From positions 1 through 32,126 of the forward strand of contig JAWAAR010000006.1 in assembly GCA_038999265.1 (NCBI GenBank): 32,126 nucleotides of DNA. Reading direction: 5' to 3'. The notes under the pieces are model-generated. The model worked only from the letters and a program-made list of their open reading frames with translations, made no database searches and had not been told where the DNA came from. The translations under genes were made by a program, and so were the position numbers. The stretch comes from Candidatus Aenigmatarchaeota archaeon (GTDB lineage Archaea > Aenigmatarchaeota > Aenigmatarchaeia > CG10238-14). Positions 1-8,088 of this stretch are shown piece by piece (positions within the stretch are counted from its first letter, which is position 1; each line of letters opens with the position of its first letter).

Positions 1-76
1 AATTGAAGGTGTTTGCCTATAATTTTCTTATGAATTGTTGAAGTTGAATGAATTGATTTTTTTGGGAAGGATATAA

Positions 77-306
77 GTTAGTGAGAAGAAGGTTGGTTTC
101 TTTGGTTATAAGACACACTATACGGAATTTTCATTAAAGTTGAAGTTATTGAATTGATTGAAAAGGTAAATGAGTTAATTTTAGGTACATTTTCGGTTAT
201 AAAAAATAGTATAGAACGAAATTTTAAAAAATATGGTTTATTCTCGATCTTCTTGAAAGTGAACGCTTATCCTATCAAAAACCAAAATATTGATAATTTA
301 TCCTAA
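77..306 (+). pseudogene. possible remnant of a small coding region; otherwise no gene in 1-318
   Basis: The first 318 bases hold no intact gene. Two overlapping plus-strand frames read like pieces of one protein. One opens at 77 and reads VSEKKVGFFGYKTHYTEFS. The second is open from 112 to the TAA at 304-306 and continues with a hydrophilic, helix-like stretch (KVEVIELIEKVNELI). A shift near 128-138 would join them. Neither piece has an ATG start, and upstream stops interrupt further extension. I do not recognise a family. It may be a decayed gene or chance open frame in AT-rich DNA. Confidence 0.2.
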
Positions 307-318
307 ACAACTAAAGTA

Positions 319-432
319 TCCCCCCGGCCGGGCTCGAACCAGCAACCTCACGGTTCCCGCGAACGCCTGCTGGTGATGATGCAAAACAGCAAACATCTAC
401 AGCCGTGCGCTCTACCATTGAGCTACAGGGGG
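319..432 (-). tRNA. tRNA-Tyr (GTA) with a 42-nt intron
   Basis: A full cloverleaf can be drawn on the minus strand. The acceptor stem CCCCCTG pairs with CGGGGGG (one T-G pair), the D stem is GCTC/GAGC, the anticodon stem is CACGG/CCGTG, and the T arm is GCTGG-TTCGAGC-CCGGC. The discriminator base is A. The anticodon loop is CTGTAG plus A38, giving anticodon GTA. The C1-G72 pair is the known identity element of archaeal tRNA-Tyr. Bases 355-396 interrupt the gene between positions 37 and 38, the canonical archaeal intron site, and would be removed by the bulge-helix-bulge splicing endonuclease. No CCA is encoded, which fits the CCA-adding enzyme gene at 16146. Confidence 0.95.
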
Positions 433-456
433 TTGTTAATAGAATAGTATGGTAGA

Positions 457-1863
457 TTATTTAATTTTTCCTGCAACTGATACAGATTTGGACGTTATTT
501 TTCTGACCATCTTGAAACCGCTTTTATAGGTAAAATAGGATTTAGGCAAACTCAATTTCCCAATCACATCTATCATCGGTTTTATCTTGTATGTGAGTAA
601 TATCTCCTCACCCGGATTTATTTTGTCAATCTTCCATGTCAATTCAGTTCCCTGATTAGTTAATTTTATTTCAGGTTCCCTGGTATCGAATTGTTTAACA
701 AGTCTTGCTATTGCAGGCACAGTATCTTTTACAACAACATTTTTGATTGGATGTGGTTTCTTGTTTTTAACCAAAAGTGTTATCTTCAATTCTTCCCCAG
801 TCAATAAACTTCCAAGGTTTGTTTTCTTTATTACTGGCCTGGTTAAATACTCATAGCTGACTAATAGTAGCAATGTCAATAGAAGCGTCCCTATAAAGGC
901 ATTTATGAATCTTAACCTGTATTTTATCAAAATGGTTTCTCCTGGTTTTATACCAAAAATATACCATTTATATACAACTCTATTTTCTTTTGTCTCCTCA
1001 AAGTCTGGATTTTTTTCTGGCAGGAAAAAGCTCCTTGTAACTTTTGGTAAATTTTCCTCTAGGGTGTAGTCTGTCTCTATATTCCCCCTATTGGTTATGG
1101 TTATCAATATGTCAGTATAAAAGAACCCGTATTCCTTAACCCTTTGCTTTTCTATCTGAACATTTTTTCTTATTTCAAAAATTTCACTTTCCCTGTCTAT
1201 TAAATTATTCATCAAATTTCTCAGATCAGCCTCAACAATGTAATTCCCGGGATTATGAAAACTTGTAATTCCATAATTCTCTTTAATTGTCACAACCGAT
1301 CTTGGATCAACCTCAATTTTTTTCTCGAATCTCTTGACTAATTTCCCTCCCTCGTCCAAAATTCTCAATTCCAAATAAACCTCATTTCTGTTTATTCTAT
1401 TAAGGTTAGTAATTATTGCCTCTATTTCCAAAGTTTCCCCAGGATTTATAGATCCCTTGTTTATTTTCAAATCTGAAATAAAAACATCTGACAATCTCCT
1501 CACGCTCAAAAATATCGTCTCGGTCTTATTTTTATTGGAGGTTAAAGACTGGCTGTTTATTGTTAATAGATAAACTCCTTCTTCTATATCTTCTGGTGGC
1601 GTTAAAAATATTGTAAGAAATTCAGATTGTTTGGACTCTAGTGTGACCCAATATCTATCCAAATTAACCCATTGACTGGGCCACACCGAAATGTAGACCA
1701 CATCTTTCTCATACCCATCATTCTTCACCAGAATTTTCATTTCATTGGTTTTTCCCGCATAAACTGTTACTATGGAATCTGGGGAGGAGACAATAACCTC
1801 TGAAAAAACTTGAGCCAAAGAAAACAAAAATATCAATAATGGAATTAAGGATTTTTTGGACAT
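457..1863 (-). CDS. membrane-anchored protein with repeated beta-sandwich (DUF11/CARDB-like) domains
   Basis: This is a 468-residue protein. The ATG at 1863 is preferred over an upstream in-frame TTG at 1872. The N-terminus is a signal peptide: two lysines (SKKS), a hydrophobic core LIPLLIFLFSLAQ and a likely cut after VFS near residue 21. Beta-rich domains follow at about 22-125 and 130-235; they contain the phrase NPGETLEIEAIITN, typical of CARDB/COG1470-like domains. A DUF11-like unit at about 245-318 includes IKPGETILIKYRL. A strong transmembrane helix lies at about 320-340 (FIGTLLLTLLLLVSYEYL). A second DUF11-like unit at about 350-430 includes INPGEEILLTYKI. The role is probably cell-surface or envelope; the exact function is unknown. 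The gene ends 25 bases from the 5' end of tRNA-Tyr on the same strand. Confidence 0.8.
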   Translation of the reverse strand: MSKKSLIPLLIFLFSLAQVFSEVIVSSPDSIVTVYAGKTNEMKILVKNDGYEKDVVYISVWPSQWVNLDRYWVTLESKQSEFLTIFLTPPEDIEEGVYLLTINSQSLTSNKNKTETIFLSVRRLSDVFISDLKINKGSINPGETLEIEAIITNLNRINRNEVYLELRILDEGGKLVKRFEKKIEVDPRSVVTIKENYGITSFHNPGNYIVEADLRNLMNNLIDRESEIFEIRKNVQIEKQRVKEYGFFYTDILITITNRGNIETDYTLEENLPKVTRSFFLPEKNPDFEETKENRVVYKWYIFGIKPGETILIKYRLRFINAFIGTLLLTLLLLVSYEYLTRPVIKKTNLGSLLTGEELKITLLVKNKKPHPIKNVVVKDTVPAIARLVKQFDTREPEIKLTNQGTELTWKIDKINPGEEILLTYKIKPMIDVIGKLSLPKSYFTYKSGFKMVRKITSKSVSVAGKIK

Positions 1864-1909
1864 AATATCCAATAAAAAATTATCATTTTTAACAATTAAA
1901 TGTTTCTAC

Positions 1910-2623
1910 TTATTTTTTTCTTCTAAAAACATTTTTTATTTTATCAGTAATTTTTGCTTCCTTCTTTTCCAGTTCTTTCTTTTCTTCTCTTAATATTTTA
2001 ATTCTCCTTGAAAGTTCTTCTATTTGTTGATCAAGAGGTTTCCAATAAAATCTCCCCTGTCTTCCAAGATCCTTAAACCAATCTATTGGTTTCCCATAAA
2101 CCTCCTGCCAAGTCAATCTCTCAAAAGATATTCTTTCAGGTTTAATATCCATAGGCTCATATGGGACTGGAAAGCCCAATGTTATGATTGCTACTGGCCT
2201 TAATTTTTGTGGTATTCTCAAAACATCTGAAACTTCATCCTCATCAAAAGCCCCAACCCAACATGCTCCTAAGCCTAAATCATGGGCAACCAAAAGCATA
2301 TTTTGTATACACGCAGCCGTATCCTGAATTGAATACAAATTCTTGCCTCTCTCCTTATATTTCATTGATATTTTTTCCAAATTTGCAAGAACAACTATTA
2401 AAACTGGGGCATCCTCCACTTGTTTCTGATTTAATGCAGCCTTAGATAAATTTCTTTTTGTTTCTCGATCCCTTACTATTATAAATTCCCATTCTTGTGT
2501 GTTGCCAGCAGAAGGAGCATATGTCCCCGCCATTAAAATTTGGGCAATTAGTTCATTTGGAACATCCTTCCTCTCAAACTTCCTAACAGATCTCCTGGTT
2601 TCTATACAATCAAAAACATCCAT
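1910..2623 (-). CDS. nitroreductase-family flavoprotein with a coiled-coil tail
   Basis: 237 residues. Residues 1-175 form a nitroreductase fold, a family of FMN-dependent NAD(P)H oxidoreductases. Visible signatures are RRSVRKF at about 10-16 (FMN phosphate contact), APSAGNTQEWEF at about 36-47, and GLGACWVGAFDEDEV at about 116-130. The substrate cannot be read from the sequence; this family acts on quinones, nitro compounds, flavins and other molecules. The last 50 residues are an unusual lysine/glutamate-rich helix (LDQQIEELSRRIKILREEKK onward) predicted to form a coiled coil and ending FRRKK. The gene starts with ATG and is divergent from DNA ligase, with 53 bases between the start codons. 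Confidence 0.88.
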   Translation of the reverse strand: MDVFDCIETRRSVRKFERKDVPNELIAQILMAGTYAPSAGNTQEWEFIIVRDRETKRNLSKAALNQKQVEDAPVLIVVLANLEKISMKYKERGKNLYSIQDTAACIQNMLLVAHDLGLGACWVGAFDEDEVSDVLRIPQKLRPVAIITLGFPVPYEPMDIKPERISFERLTWQEVYGKPIDWFKDLGRQGRFYWKPLDQQIEELSRRIKILREEKKELEKKEAKITDKIKNVFRRKK

Positions 2624-2676
2624 GATATTTATTTGAATGGGTAAAATATTAACCTTTGGGAAAAGAAGTAAATATT

Positions 2677-4356
2677 ATGCATTATTCTGTCTTGGTTGAA
2701 GTCTATGAAAATCTTGAAAAGGAGTCTAGTAAATTAAAAAAAACAGAAATATTGGCGGAGTTGTTCAATAAAACCCCAACTTCAATCCTCCCAACAGTTG
2801 TTCTTCTATCTTCGGGAAAAATTTTTCCTTATCAGTCTGATGAAAATCTTGGAATAGCAGATAAAATGATAATAAGGATTTTGGCAAGGACCACGGGGTT
2901 GAGTGAAGAGGAAATAATAAAAAATTTTAAAAAATCCGGAGATTTGGGTTTGGTTGCCGAAAAATGTATCAAAGACAAGAAGCAGTTTTCACTGATGAAA
3001 AAGGAATTAACAATTGAACTGGTTTTTGAAAATCTAAAAAAATTATCACAGATAGAAGGAAAGGGTTCGCAAGATAGAAAGACGGATCTGATATCACAAT
3101 TACTAGTATCTGCCTCACCAAAAGAAGCAAAGTATATAGTGAGAACTATACTTGGAACTTTGAGAATAGGAGTTGCGGAAGGAATAGTTAGAGATGCCAT
3201 CTCAAAATCATTTGGGGTTGACAAAAAAATCGTTGAAAATGCATGGTTCTTATTGCCGGATTATGGGGAGATAGCAAGAATTTCAAAAGAAGAAGGAGAA
3301 GAGGGATTGAAAAAAGTGAGACTTGTTGTTGGCAACCCCTATGTGGTTATGTTGGGTGAATCTTCTCCCAGTTTAAAGGATGCATTGGAAAAATATGAGG
3401 AAGTTATAATTGAATACAAGTATGACGGGATAAGAATAGAAATCCACAAGAAAGGAAAGGAAATAAAATTGTTTACAAGAAGGTTGGAAAATGTCACAAA
3501 CCAATTTCCTGACCTAGTTGAGCTTTCACAAAAGGGAATAGAATGTGATGAATGTATAGTTGAAGGAGAATTGGTTGGGGTAGATCCAAAAACAAATGAT
3601 GAAATTCCTTTTCAAGAACTTTCAAAAAGAATACAAAGAAAGTATGAGATTGAAGAAATGATGAAAAAGATACCAATAAGGATGTATTTGTTTGATTTGG
3701 TTTACATAAAAGGAAGATCCCTGCTGAATGAGCCGTATAAAATCAGGAGAAAGGAACTTGAAAAGATAATAAAAGTAATCCCGGAAAAATTCATGTTATC
3801 CAAAAGCTTGATGACAAAAAATTTGAAAGAAGCCGATAAATTTTACAAGGAAGCTTGCAAGGAACAAGAAGGTGTAATGGTAAAAAACCTGAATGCAAAA
3901 TACCAACCAGGAAGACGTGTGGGTCAGTGGTTAAAAGTCAAACCAATCCTAGAACCTTTGGATCTGGTAATAATAGGTGCTGAATGGGGGACAGGGAAAA
4001 GATCCAAGTGGTTTGGTTCATTCACACTTGCCTGTTTGAGGGAGCATGGAACAAAAGAATATCTTTCTTGCGGGAGGTTGGGGACTGGCTTGAGTGATGA
4101 GCAATTCAAAGAACTGACAAGAAAACTTAAAGGGTTGATAATAGAAGAAAAAGGAAGAGAAGTGAGACTTGAGCCAAAAGTAATAGTTGAAGTGGGATAT
4201 GAGGAAATACAGAAATCACCAAAATATGATTCTGGTTATGCCTTGAGATTCCCAAGATTGTTAAGGTTCAGAGATGACAAAGATGGTCCAGATGAATTCA
4301 AGAGGTTAGAATATTTATTCAATCAGCAATTTAACTCAAAAAAGAAGAAAATATAG
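2677..4356 (+). CDS. lig: ATP-dependent DNA ligase
   Basis: 559 residues from the ATG at 2677; the longer TTG start at 2656 is less likely because archaeal ligases begin close to the MHYSVLVEVYE segment. The protein seals nicks in duplex DNA through a ligase-AMP intermediate and joins Okazaki fragments. The N-terminal helical DNA-binding domain covers about 1-215. The nucleotidyltransferase core has motif I EYKYDGIR with the AMP-accepting lysine at residue 248, a motif III-like segment IRMYLFDLVY, motif IV EGVMVKN, and motif V QWLKVKP. A C-terminal OB-fold domain follows, with LVIIGAEWGTGKRSKWFGSF. Length and layout match archaeal LigI-type enzymes. It is transcribed alone, facing away from the nitroreductase. 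Confidence 0.97.
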   Translation: MHYSVLVEVYENLEKESSKLKKTEILAELFNKTPTSILPTVVLLSSGKIFPYQSDENLGIADKMIIRILARTTGLSEEEIIKNFKKSGDLGLVAEKCIKDKKQFSLMKKELTIELVFENLKKLSQIEGKGSQDRKTDLISQLLVSASPKEAKYIVRTILGTLRIGVAEGIVRDAISKSFGVDKKIVENAWFLLPDYGEIARISKEEGEEGLKKVRLVVGNPYVVMLGESSPSLKDALEKYEEVIIEYKYDGIRIEIHKKGKEIKLFTRRLENVTNQFPDLVELSQKGIECDECIVEGELVGVDPKTNDEIPFQELSKRIQRKYEIEEMMKKIPIRMYLFDLVYIKGRSLLNEPYKIRRKELEKIIKVIPEKFMLSKSLMTKNLKEADKFYKEACKEQEGVMVKNLNAKYQPGRRVGQWLKVKPILEPLDLVIIGAEWGTGKRSKWFGSFTLACLREHGTKEYLSCGRLGTGLSDEQFKELTRKLKGLIIEEKGREVRLEPKVIVEVGYEEIQKSPKYDSGYALRFPRLLRFRDDKDGPDEFKRLEYLFNQQFNSKKKKI

Positions 4357-4410
4357 TTAGTAAACATAGAAATAAAAATCCATTATAATCTTAAAGTAAT
4401 AAATAAATCC

Positions 4411-4446
4411 TTAAATAGTCAATCACTTAAAAGTAATAAGGGGGTG
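4411..4446 (+). promoter_or_regulatory. promoter and ribosome binding site of the TrmB-like gene
   Basis: The AT-rich element TTAAATAG at 4411-4418 lies about 33-40 bases before the ATG at 4451, a suitable place for an archaeal TATA box. A very strong Shine-Dalgarno run GGGGGTG at 4440-4446 sits four bases before the start codon. Confidence 0.5.
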
Positions 4447-4450
4447 TAAC

Positions 4451-5287
4451 ATGTTAGCCTCATCCGAAGTCATGGATGCACTAAGAAGCATAGGGTTAAA
4501 CTTGTACGAGAGAAGGTTGTGGGTAGCACTTTTAGCAAAAGGAGTTGCAACAGCAGGTGAACTTTCAGCAGTAGCAAATGTCCCAAGATCAAGGAGTTAC
4601 GATGTCCTTCAAACATTAGCAGACAAGGGATTTGTAGTAGTTCAGACGTCAAAACCACTTAAGTATGTGGCGATACCACCAAGGGAGGCACTTGAAAAAG
4701 CAAAGGAGAAAATGAAAGAAAACTACGAAGCAAGTATTGAAAGGATAAACAGGCTTCAACAATCAAAGATACTTGGTGAATTGGAAAGTATACACAAGAC
4801 TGGTTTAAAATTAGTATTGCCAGAAGAATTGACAGGGTCGCTTAAAGGAAAATATTCAGTGCTTCAACAGATGGAAAGTATGTTCAAGGAGGCTACTTCT
4901 TCTATAAACATCGTCACGACTCCTTCTGGAATAAATGAATTGTTTGAATCGCATTACAATATATTAAAGAGATTAAAGGACAAAGGAGTAAAGATCAGAA
5001 TTGCAGCAAAGGTAGACGACCCATCATCAGAAGCTATAAAAGCATTGTCGGGAATTGCAGAAATAAAGGCAATACCACACAATGAAGTTCCATTGCACGG
5101 AAACTTTTTCATCATTGACGGGAAACAGATGTCAATGGGACTCTCAGATCCAGAAAAGGTTCACACATCCCAGCAAATGATGTTTTGGACAAAATCAGAA
5201 CATGCAGCAGAAAATATAGGTAAGCCGTTGTTTGATCTTGTTTGGAAAACGTCAAAACCCTTACTTCTTGATAAAAAAGGAAAGTAG
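4451..5287 (+). CDS. TrmB-family transcriptional regulator
   Basis: 278 residues, starting with ATG behind a strong GGGGGTG site. Residues 1-70 form a winged helix-turn-helix of the TrmB type: GLNLYERRLWVALLAKG, then the recognition segment VPRSRSYDVLQTLADKGFV. A charged linker helix at about 80-115 would mediate dimer formation. The C-terminal half (about 125-270) resembles the sugar-sensing, phospholipase D-like part of TrmB, including HGNFFIIDGKQMSMGLSD. TrmB proteins control sugar uptake and central carbon genes in Thermococcales. No sugar transporter lies nearby, so the target here is unknown and it may act globally. The gene is single and is followed by a T-rich stretch that could end transcription. 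Confidence 0.85.
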   Translation: MLASSEVMDALRSIGLNLYERRLWVALLAKGVATAGELSAVANVPRSRSYDVLQTLADKGFVVVQTSKPLKYVAIPPREALEKAKEKMKENYEASIERINRLQQSKILGELESIHKTGLKLVLPEELTGSLKGKYSVLQQMESMFKEATSSINIVTTPSGINELFESHYNILKRLKDKGVKIRIAAKVDDPSSEAIKALSGIAEIKAIPHNEVPLHGNFFIIDGKQMSMGLSDPEKVHTSQQMMFWTKSEHAAENIGKPLFDLVWKTSKPLLLDKKGK

Positions 5288-5311
5288 TTTTTTATTTTTG
5301 ACTTTTTATTT
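5287..5311 (+). terminator. T-rich terminator after the TrmB-like gene
   Basis: Directly after the TAG stop, three runs of T (TTTTTTATTTTTGACTTTTT) occur in 25 bases. Archaeal RNA polymerase stops at such U-tracts without needing a hairpin. Confidence 0.4.
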
Positions 5312-5329
5312 CTGATTTTAGTGAAATAG

Positions 5330-5545
5330 ATGTATAGATGTTTTAACTGCGGTAAATTTTTGGGTAAAAATAGAGGTTTTGAAGTTTATGAGAATGAAAG
5401 ACCAACTGGTGTATATTTCTGTGATTTTCAATGTCTAACTTTATGGGATTGTAGTGGACCCGGTTTCAAAGGTAATCAGGCGTTTAATTTGGCTAATGTT
5501 GATTTAAGAAGAATAAGAAATGAAGAAACTACCCATAAAATTTAG
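5330..5545 (+). CDS. small treble-clef zinc-finger protein
   Basis: 71 residues starting with ATG. Four cysteines are arranged as C4-x2-C7 (CFNCGK) and CDFQC some 25 residues later. This resembles the TRASH/L24e-type or MYM/FCS-type treble-clef fold, which binds one zinc ion. The spacing GVYFCDFQCLTLWD after the first knuckle is close to that of L24e (YYFCSGKC in the gene at 23693), but the rest differs. The function is unknown; nucleic acid or protein binding is likely. The last 17 bases overlap the 3' end of the ThrRS gene on the other strand. Confidence 0.65.
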   Translation: MYRCFNCGKFLGKNRGFEVYENERPTGVYFCDFQCLTLWDCSGPGFKGNQAFNLANVDLRRIRNEETTHKI

Positions 5546-7427
5546 GCCTCAAAGAAAGCATCTTTGGAAGTGAGAGTTTCTTGAAGGGTTTTTCTCCAAC
5601 TTTTTCCCTTATCATTTTCACTATTTCTTCAAAACTCATCTTTACTTGCTTTCCTTTTTCAGATCTTATTCTTACATTGAATTCCTCAGAATTTTTCTCT
5701 TTCTCACCAACTACTAATATAAATGGAACCCACTCCAATTCTGCTTCCCTTATTCTTTTCTGGACCGTGAGTTGCCTGTCATCAACATCTGCCCTTATAT
5801 TGTATTTTTCAAATTTTCCCAAAATTTCCTTTGAAAATTCTATGTAATTGTCATTGAATGGTATTATTCTAACTTGTGTTGGAGAAAGCCAAAGAGGCAA
5901 TTCAGCAACACCACCCTTTTTCTGTTTAATATAAGCCTTCTCAAGGAGTGCGTACATAACTCTTTCTACAGCGCCACTTGGTGAGCAATGAAGTATTATT
6001 ACATTCTGTTTCTTTCCTTCCTCATTAACAAAACTTATACCATATCTTTCAGCATTTTCTATATCTATCTGGTCTGTGGAAAGAGCTGCTGCCTTGTCTG
6101 AGGCATCTACAAAGTTGAATTCATATTTTAGAACAAAATAGAAAGCCCTTTTGTCCCACATCTCCACTAGTGCCGGTTTTCCGTGGAGTTTAATCAACAT
6201 TTCTATGAACTCCTTGTGTTCCTTGTAGAAATCCTTTGTGAACCTTATGGCCAATTCATAATCGTCCTTACTGAAACCTATACCATGAAGTGTTGACTGG
6301 CACATCTTGAATCTTTTTTCAAATTCTTGAAGAGCTTGCGGAATGTCCTTACAAAAAGCATGAACATCAGGCATTGTAAATGCTCTAAGTCTTCTAAGAC
6401 CAGCCAGTTCTCCTTCCTTTTCCCTTCTGAAACTGTATCTTGTCAATTCATACAACCAAAGTGGTAGGTTCTTGTGAGATATTTTCATGTCATGGGCCAT
6501 TGTAAACTGGGCAAAACAAGCGGCAAATTTAAGGAAAAATTCTTTATCCCCTGATTTCACTATATACTGCCTGGCTGGGAATTTGTTTAGGTATGATATT
6601 GCCGCTGGGTGTTCTACACTAAACATTATCGGTCCTTCTATCTCCATCCCGCCATTGTCAATAACGGTCCTTGTGACAAAATCCTCTATAAGTGATTTTA
6701 TCAATCTCCCTTTTGGATAAAACCTCAAGTTTCCTGGATCACTTGCAGGCTCATAATCTGCTATTTCCAGCTCCCTCATGATTTTTATGTGGGCTGGTGG
6801 TTCCCTTACCTCCCTGCTCTTTGCTATTTCATATTTTGCGAATTTCATCAGATTTTCATGTTTTTTTATGTCAAAATTCCCTTCAACCACTATTTTTCCA
6901 TCTTTTACATTTATCGGATACATCTTTCCGTTTATGTCCATGATATTCCAATAGGAAACTATCTTTTCCTCTTCCTGCAATGCCTTTGAAACTAATTCTT
7001 CCTTCTTTGAAGCTCCATCTGAAGTTATTGTTTTTGCTTGTTCAGCAAGTGGATGTCCCTTTATTTTCAAAGAAAATTGTTTATTCCAACCAAAAGGTGC
7101 CCTATGGACTTTTAAACCCAATTTCTTTCCTTCTGCTTCCATTTCTTTTATTATTTTTAAGGCATCAGATGGTTTTGCCAGGTTGCTGCTCAGGTGGGCG
7201 AAAGGGTAGATAAGTATTTCATCACATTTAATTACATCCAAACTCTCCTTTATTTCTTTCATGGCTTTTTTAGAAGTGGAAAGTGTATCCCCCTCCTCAG
7301 AGGCAACAAAAATAACCGCAATATTTTCATATTTGACCTTCTTTTTTTCGGCTTCCTCAGCCATTTTTATCTCTTTTTCTATTGGTTGATACTCTATGAA
7401 ATCAACGTGCAATTGAAGTATCCTCAT
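5529..7427 (-). CDS. thrS: threonyl-tRNA synthetase, archaeal type
   Basis: 632 residues from an ATG preceded by a good ribosome binding site (GAGGTGG, five bases upstream). The enzyme charges tRNA-Thr. The N-terminal 145 residues are the archaea-specific editing domain, related to D-aminoacyl-tRNA deacylase, which clears mischarged Ser; it starts MRILQLHVDFIEYQP. The class II catalytic core spans about 200-505. The three expected zinc ligands are visible: C304 (FAACFAQF), H356 (MPDVHAFC) and H480 (VIILHCSPSG). Motif 2 is TRYSFRREKEGE with the following LRRLRAFTMPD, and motif 3 is GAVERVMYALLE. The anticodon-binding domain covers about 515-632. Unlike some crenarchaea, editing and catalytic functions are in one chain. 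Confidence 0.97.
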   Translation of the reverse strand: MRILQLHVDFIEYQPIEKEIKMAEEAEKKKVKYENIAVIFVASEEGDTLSTSKKAMKEIKESLDVIKCDEILIYPFAHLSSNLAKPSDALKIIKEMEAEGKKLGLKVHRAPFGWNKQFSLKIKGHPLAEQAKTITSDGASKKEELVSKALQEEEKIVSYWNIMDINGKMYPINVKDGKIVVEGNFDIKKHENLMKFAKYEIAKSREVREPPAHIKIMRELEIADYEPASDPGNLRFYPKGRLIKSLIEDFVTRTVIDNGGMEIEGPIMFSVEHPAAISYLNKFPARQYIVKSGDKEFFLKFAACFAQFTMAHDMKISHKNLPLWLYELTRYSFRREKEGELAGLRRLRAFTMPDVHAFCKDIPQALQEFEKRFKMCQSTLHGIGFSKDDYELAIRFTKDFYKEHKEFIEMLIKLHGKPALVEMWDKRAFYFVLKYEFNFVDASDKAAALSTDQIDIENAERYGISFVNEEGKKQNVIILHCSPSGAVERVMYALLEKAYIKQKKGGVAELPLWLSPTQVRIIPFNDNYIEFSKEILGKFEKYNIRADVDDRQLTVQKRIREAELEWVPFILVVGEKEKNSEEFNVRIRSEKGKQVKMSFEEIVKMIREKVGEKPFKKLSLPKMLSLRPKFYG

Positions 7428-7461
7428 TTTTCCACCTCTTAAATTAATTTTATAATCATGT

Positions 7462-7734
7462 TTATATTATTGCCTCGAGTAGATTTGGCCTACCAGGACC
7501 CCTGTTTTTGACGATCACCTCAACTTTGTTCATTTTTAACTTCTCGACAATTATGGGATTGCATCTCTTGATTGCACTTCTTGAAAAGGATATCAATCTT
7601 ATTTTTGGATTTCTTTTGAGTATTTCATCTATCATCCTTTGACTGACAAATTTTCTCAGATGAATAGTATCAACCTCAGATGATATTTTTTTGATGTCCG
7701 AATAGTTAGAAATAGAGAAATGTTTTACATCCAC
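7462..7734 (-). CDS. unknown small protein, possibly DUF1699-like
   Basis: 90 residues. The frame opens just after a TGA and the only early start is GTG at 7734; a GGTAGGTG site lies about 12 bases upstream. The pattern is an alpha/beta mix: VDTIHLRKFVSQRMIDEI, then PKIRLISFSRSAIKR, then KVEVIVKNRGPGRPNLLE. The alternation of short strands (TIHL, IRLISF, VEVIV) with helices reminds me of the archaeal DUF1699 family, but I cannot confirm this. There are no cysteines in pairs, no membrane segment and no clear catalytic motif. It sits 34 bases upstream of thrS on the same strand and may be co-transcribed with it. Confidence 0.6.
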   Translation of the reverse strand: MDVKHFSISNYSDIKKISSEVDTIHLRKFVSQRMIDEILKRNPKIRLISFSRSAIKRCNPIIVEKLKMNKVEVIVKNRGPGRPNLLEAII

Positions 7735-7755
7735 CTTGTCCGATTTTCACCTACC

Positions 7756-7844
7756 ATCCCAATCACTTGGAATTTTAGTTGGGATTATAGGTATATATAG
7801 GTTGATGAAATGTCACTGTGGGATTGGGCCCCTATATAATACCT
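7756..7844. repeat. two inverted repeats in the gene-poor stretch 7735-8088
   Basis: ATCCCAA at 7756-7762 is matched by TTGGGAT at 7779-7785, a 7-bp stem with a 16-base loop. AGGTATATATAGG at 7789-7801 is matched by CCTATATAATACCT at 7831-7844, with one extra base. The first arm of the second pair contains a TATA-like core that could serve as the promoter of the minus-strand gene at 7462-7734. Confidence 0.5.
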
Positions 7845-8054
7845 GAGCATCATTGACCGTAACCCTCCTCAATCCATCTTTATCGACCACTGCAACTATA
7901 GTAATTCCAGTTGTAAAGTCTCTAAAACTCCTCTATCCACACTAGGATATTGCATACGTATTCCTCGTTCTCTCCCACTTAAATATAATATTATTACTTT
8001 TCTTTGAGGATCATCGACAACTAAATCTAATATCCCATCATACCTTCTTTTCAT
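7813..8054 (-). pseudogene. frameshifted small ORF of unknown family
   Basis: From the ATG at 8054 the minus strand reads MKRRYDGILDLVVDDPQRKV, then IILYLSGRERGIRMQYPSVD, before stopping at 7896. An overlapping frame open from 7932 to the TGA at 7813-7815 continues with RDFTTGITIVAVVDKDGLRR and VTVNDAQVLYRGPIPQ. Adding one T to the TTTT run at 7925-7928 joins them into an 80-residue protein with strand-rich halves. This is either a recent frameshift, a sequencing or assembly error in a homopolymer, or two small ORFs. Arg codons CGA and CGT appear here, while AGA/AGG dominate nearby. I do not recognise the family. Confidence 0.45.
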
Positions 8055-8088
8055 TAATATCTTTAGAAAAAGTAGTAAGGATAAAAAT

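Noticed and set aside
355-396. Box C/D guide RNA inside the tRNA-Tyr intron (a TGATGA-like string is visible)
   Set aside because: The string occurs on the strand opposite to the tRNA, and no box D lies at the right distance.
2656-2676. Upstream TTG start for DNA ligase
   Set aside because: No ribosome site fits it and archaeal ligases begin at the position of the ATG at 2677.
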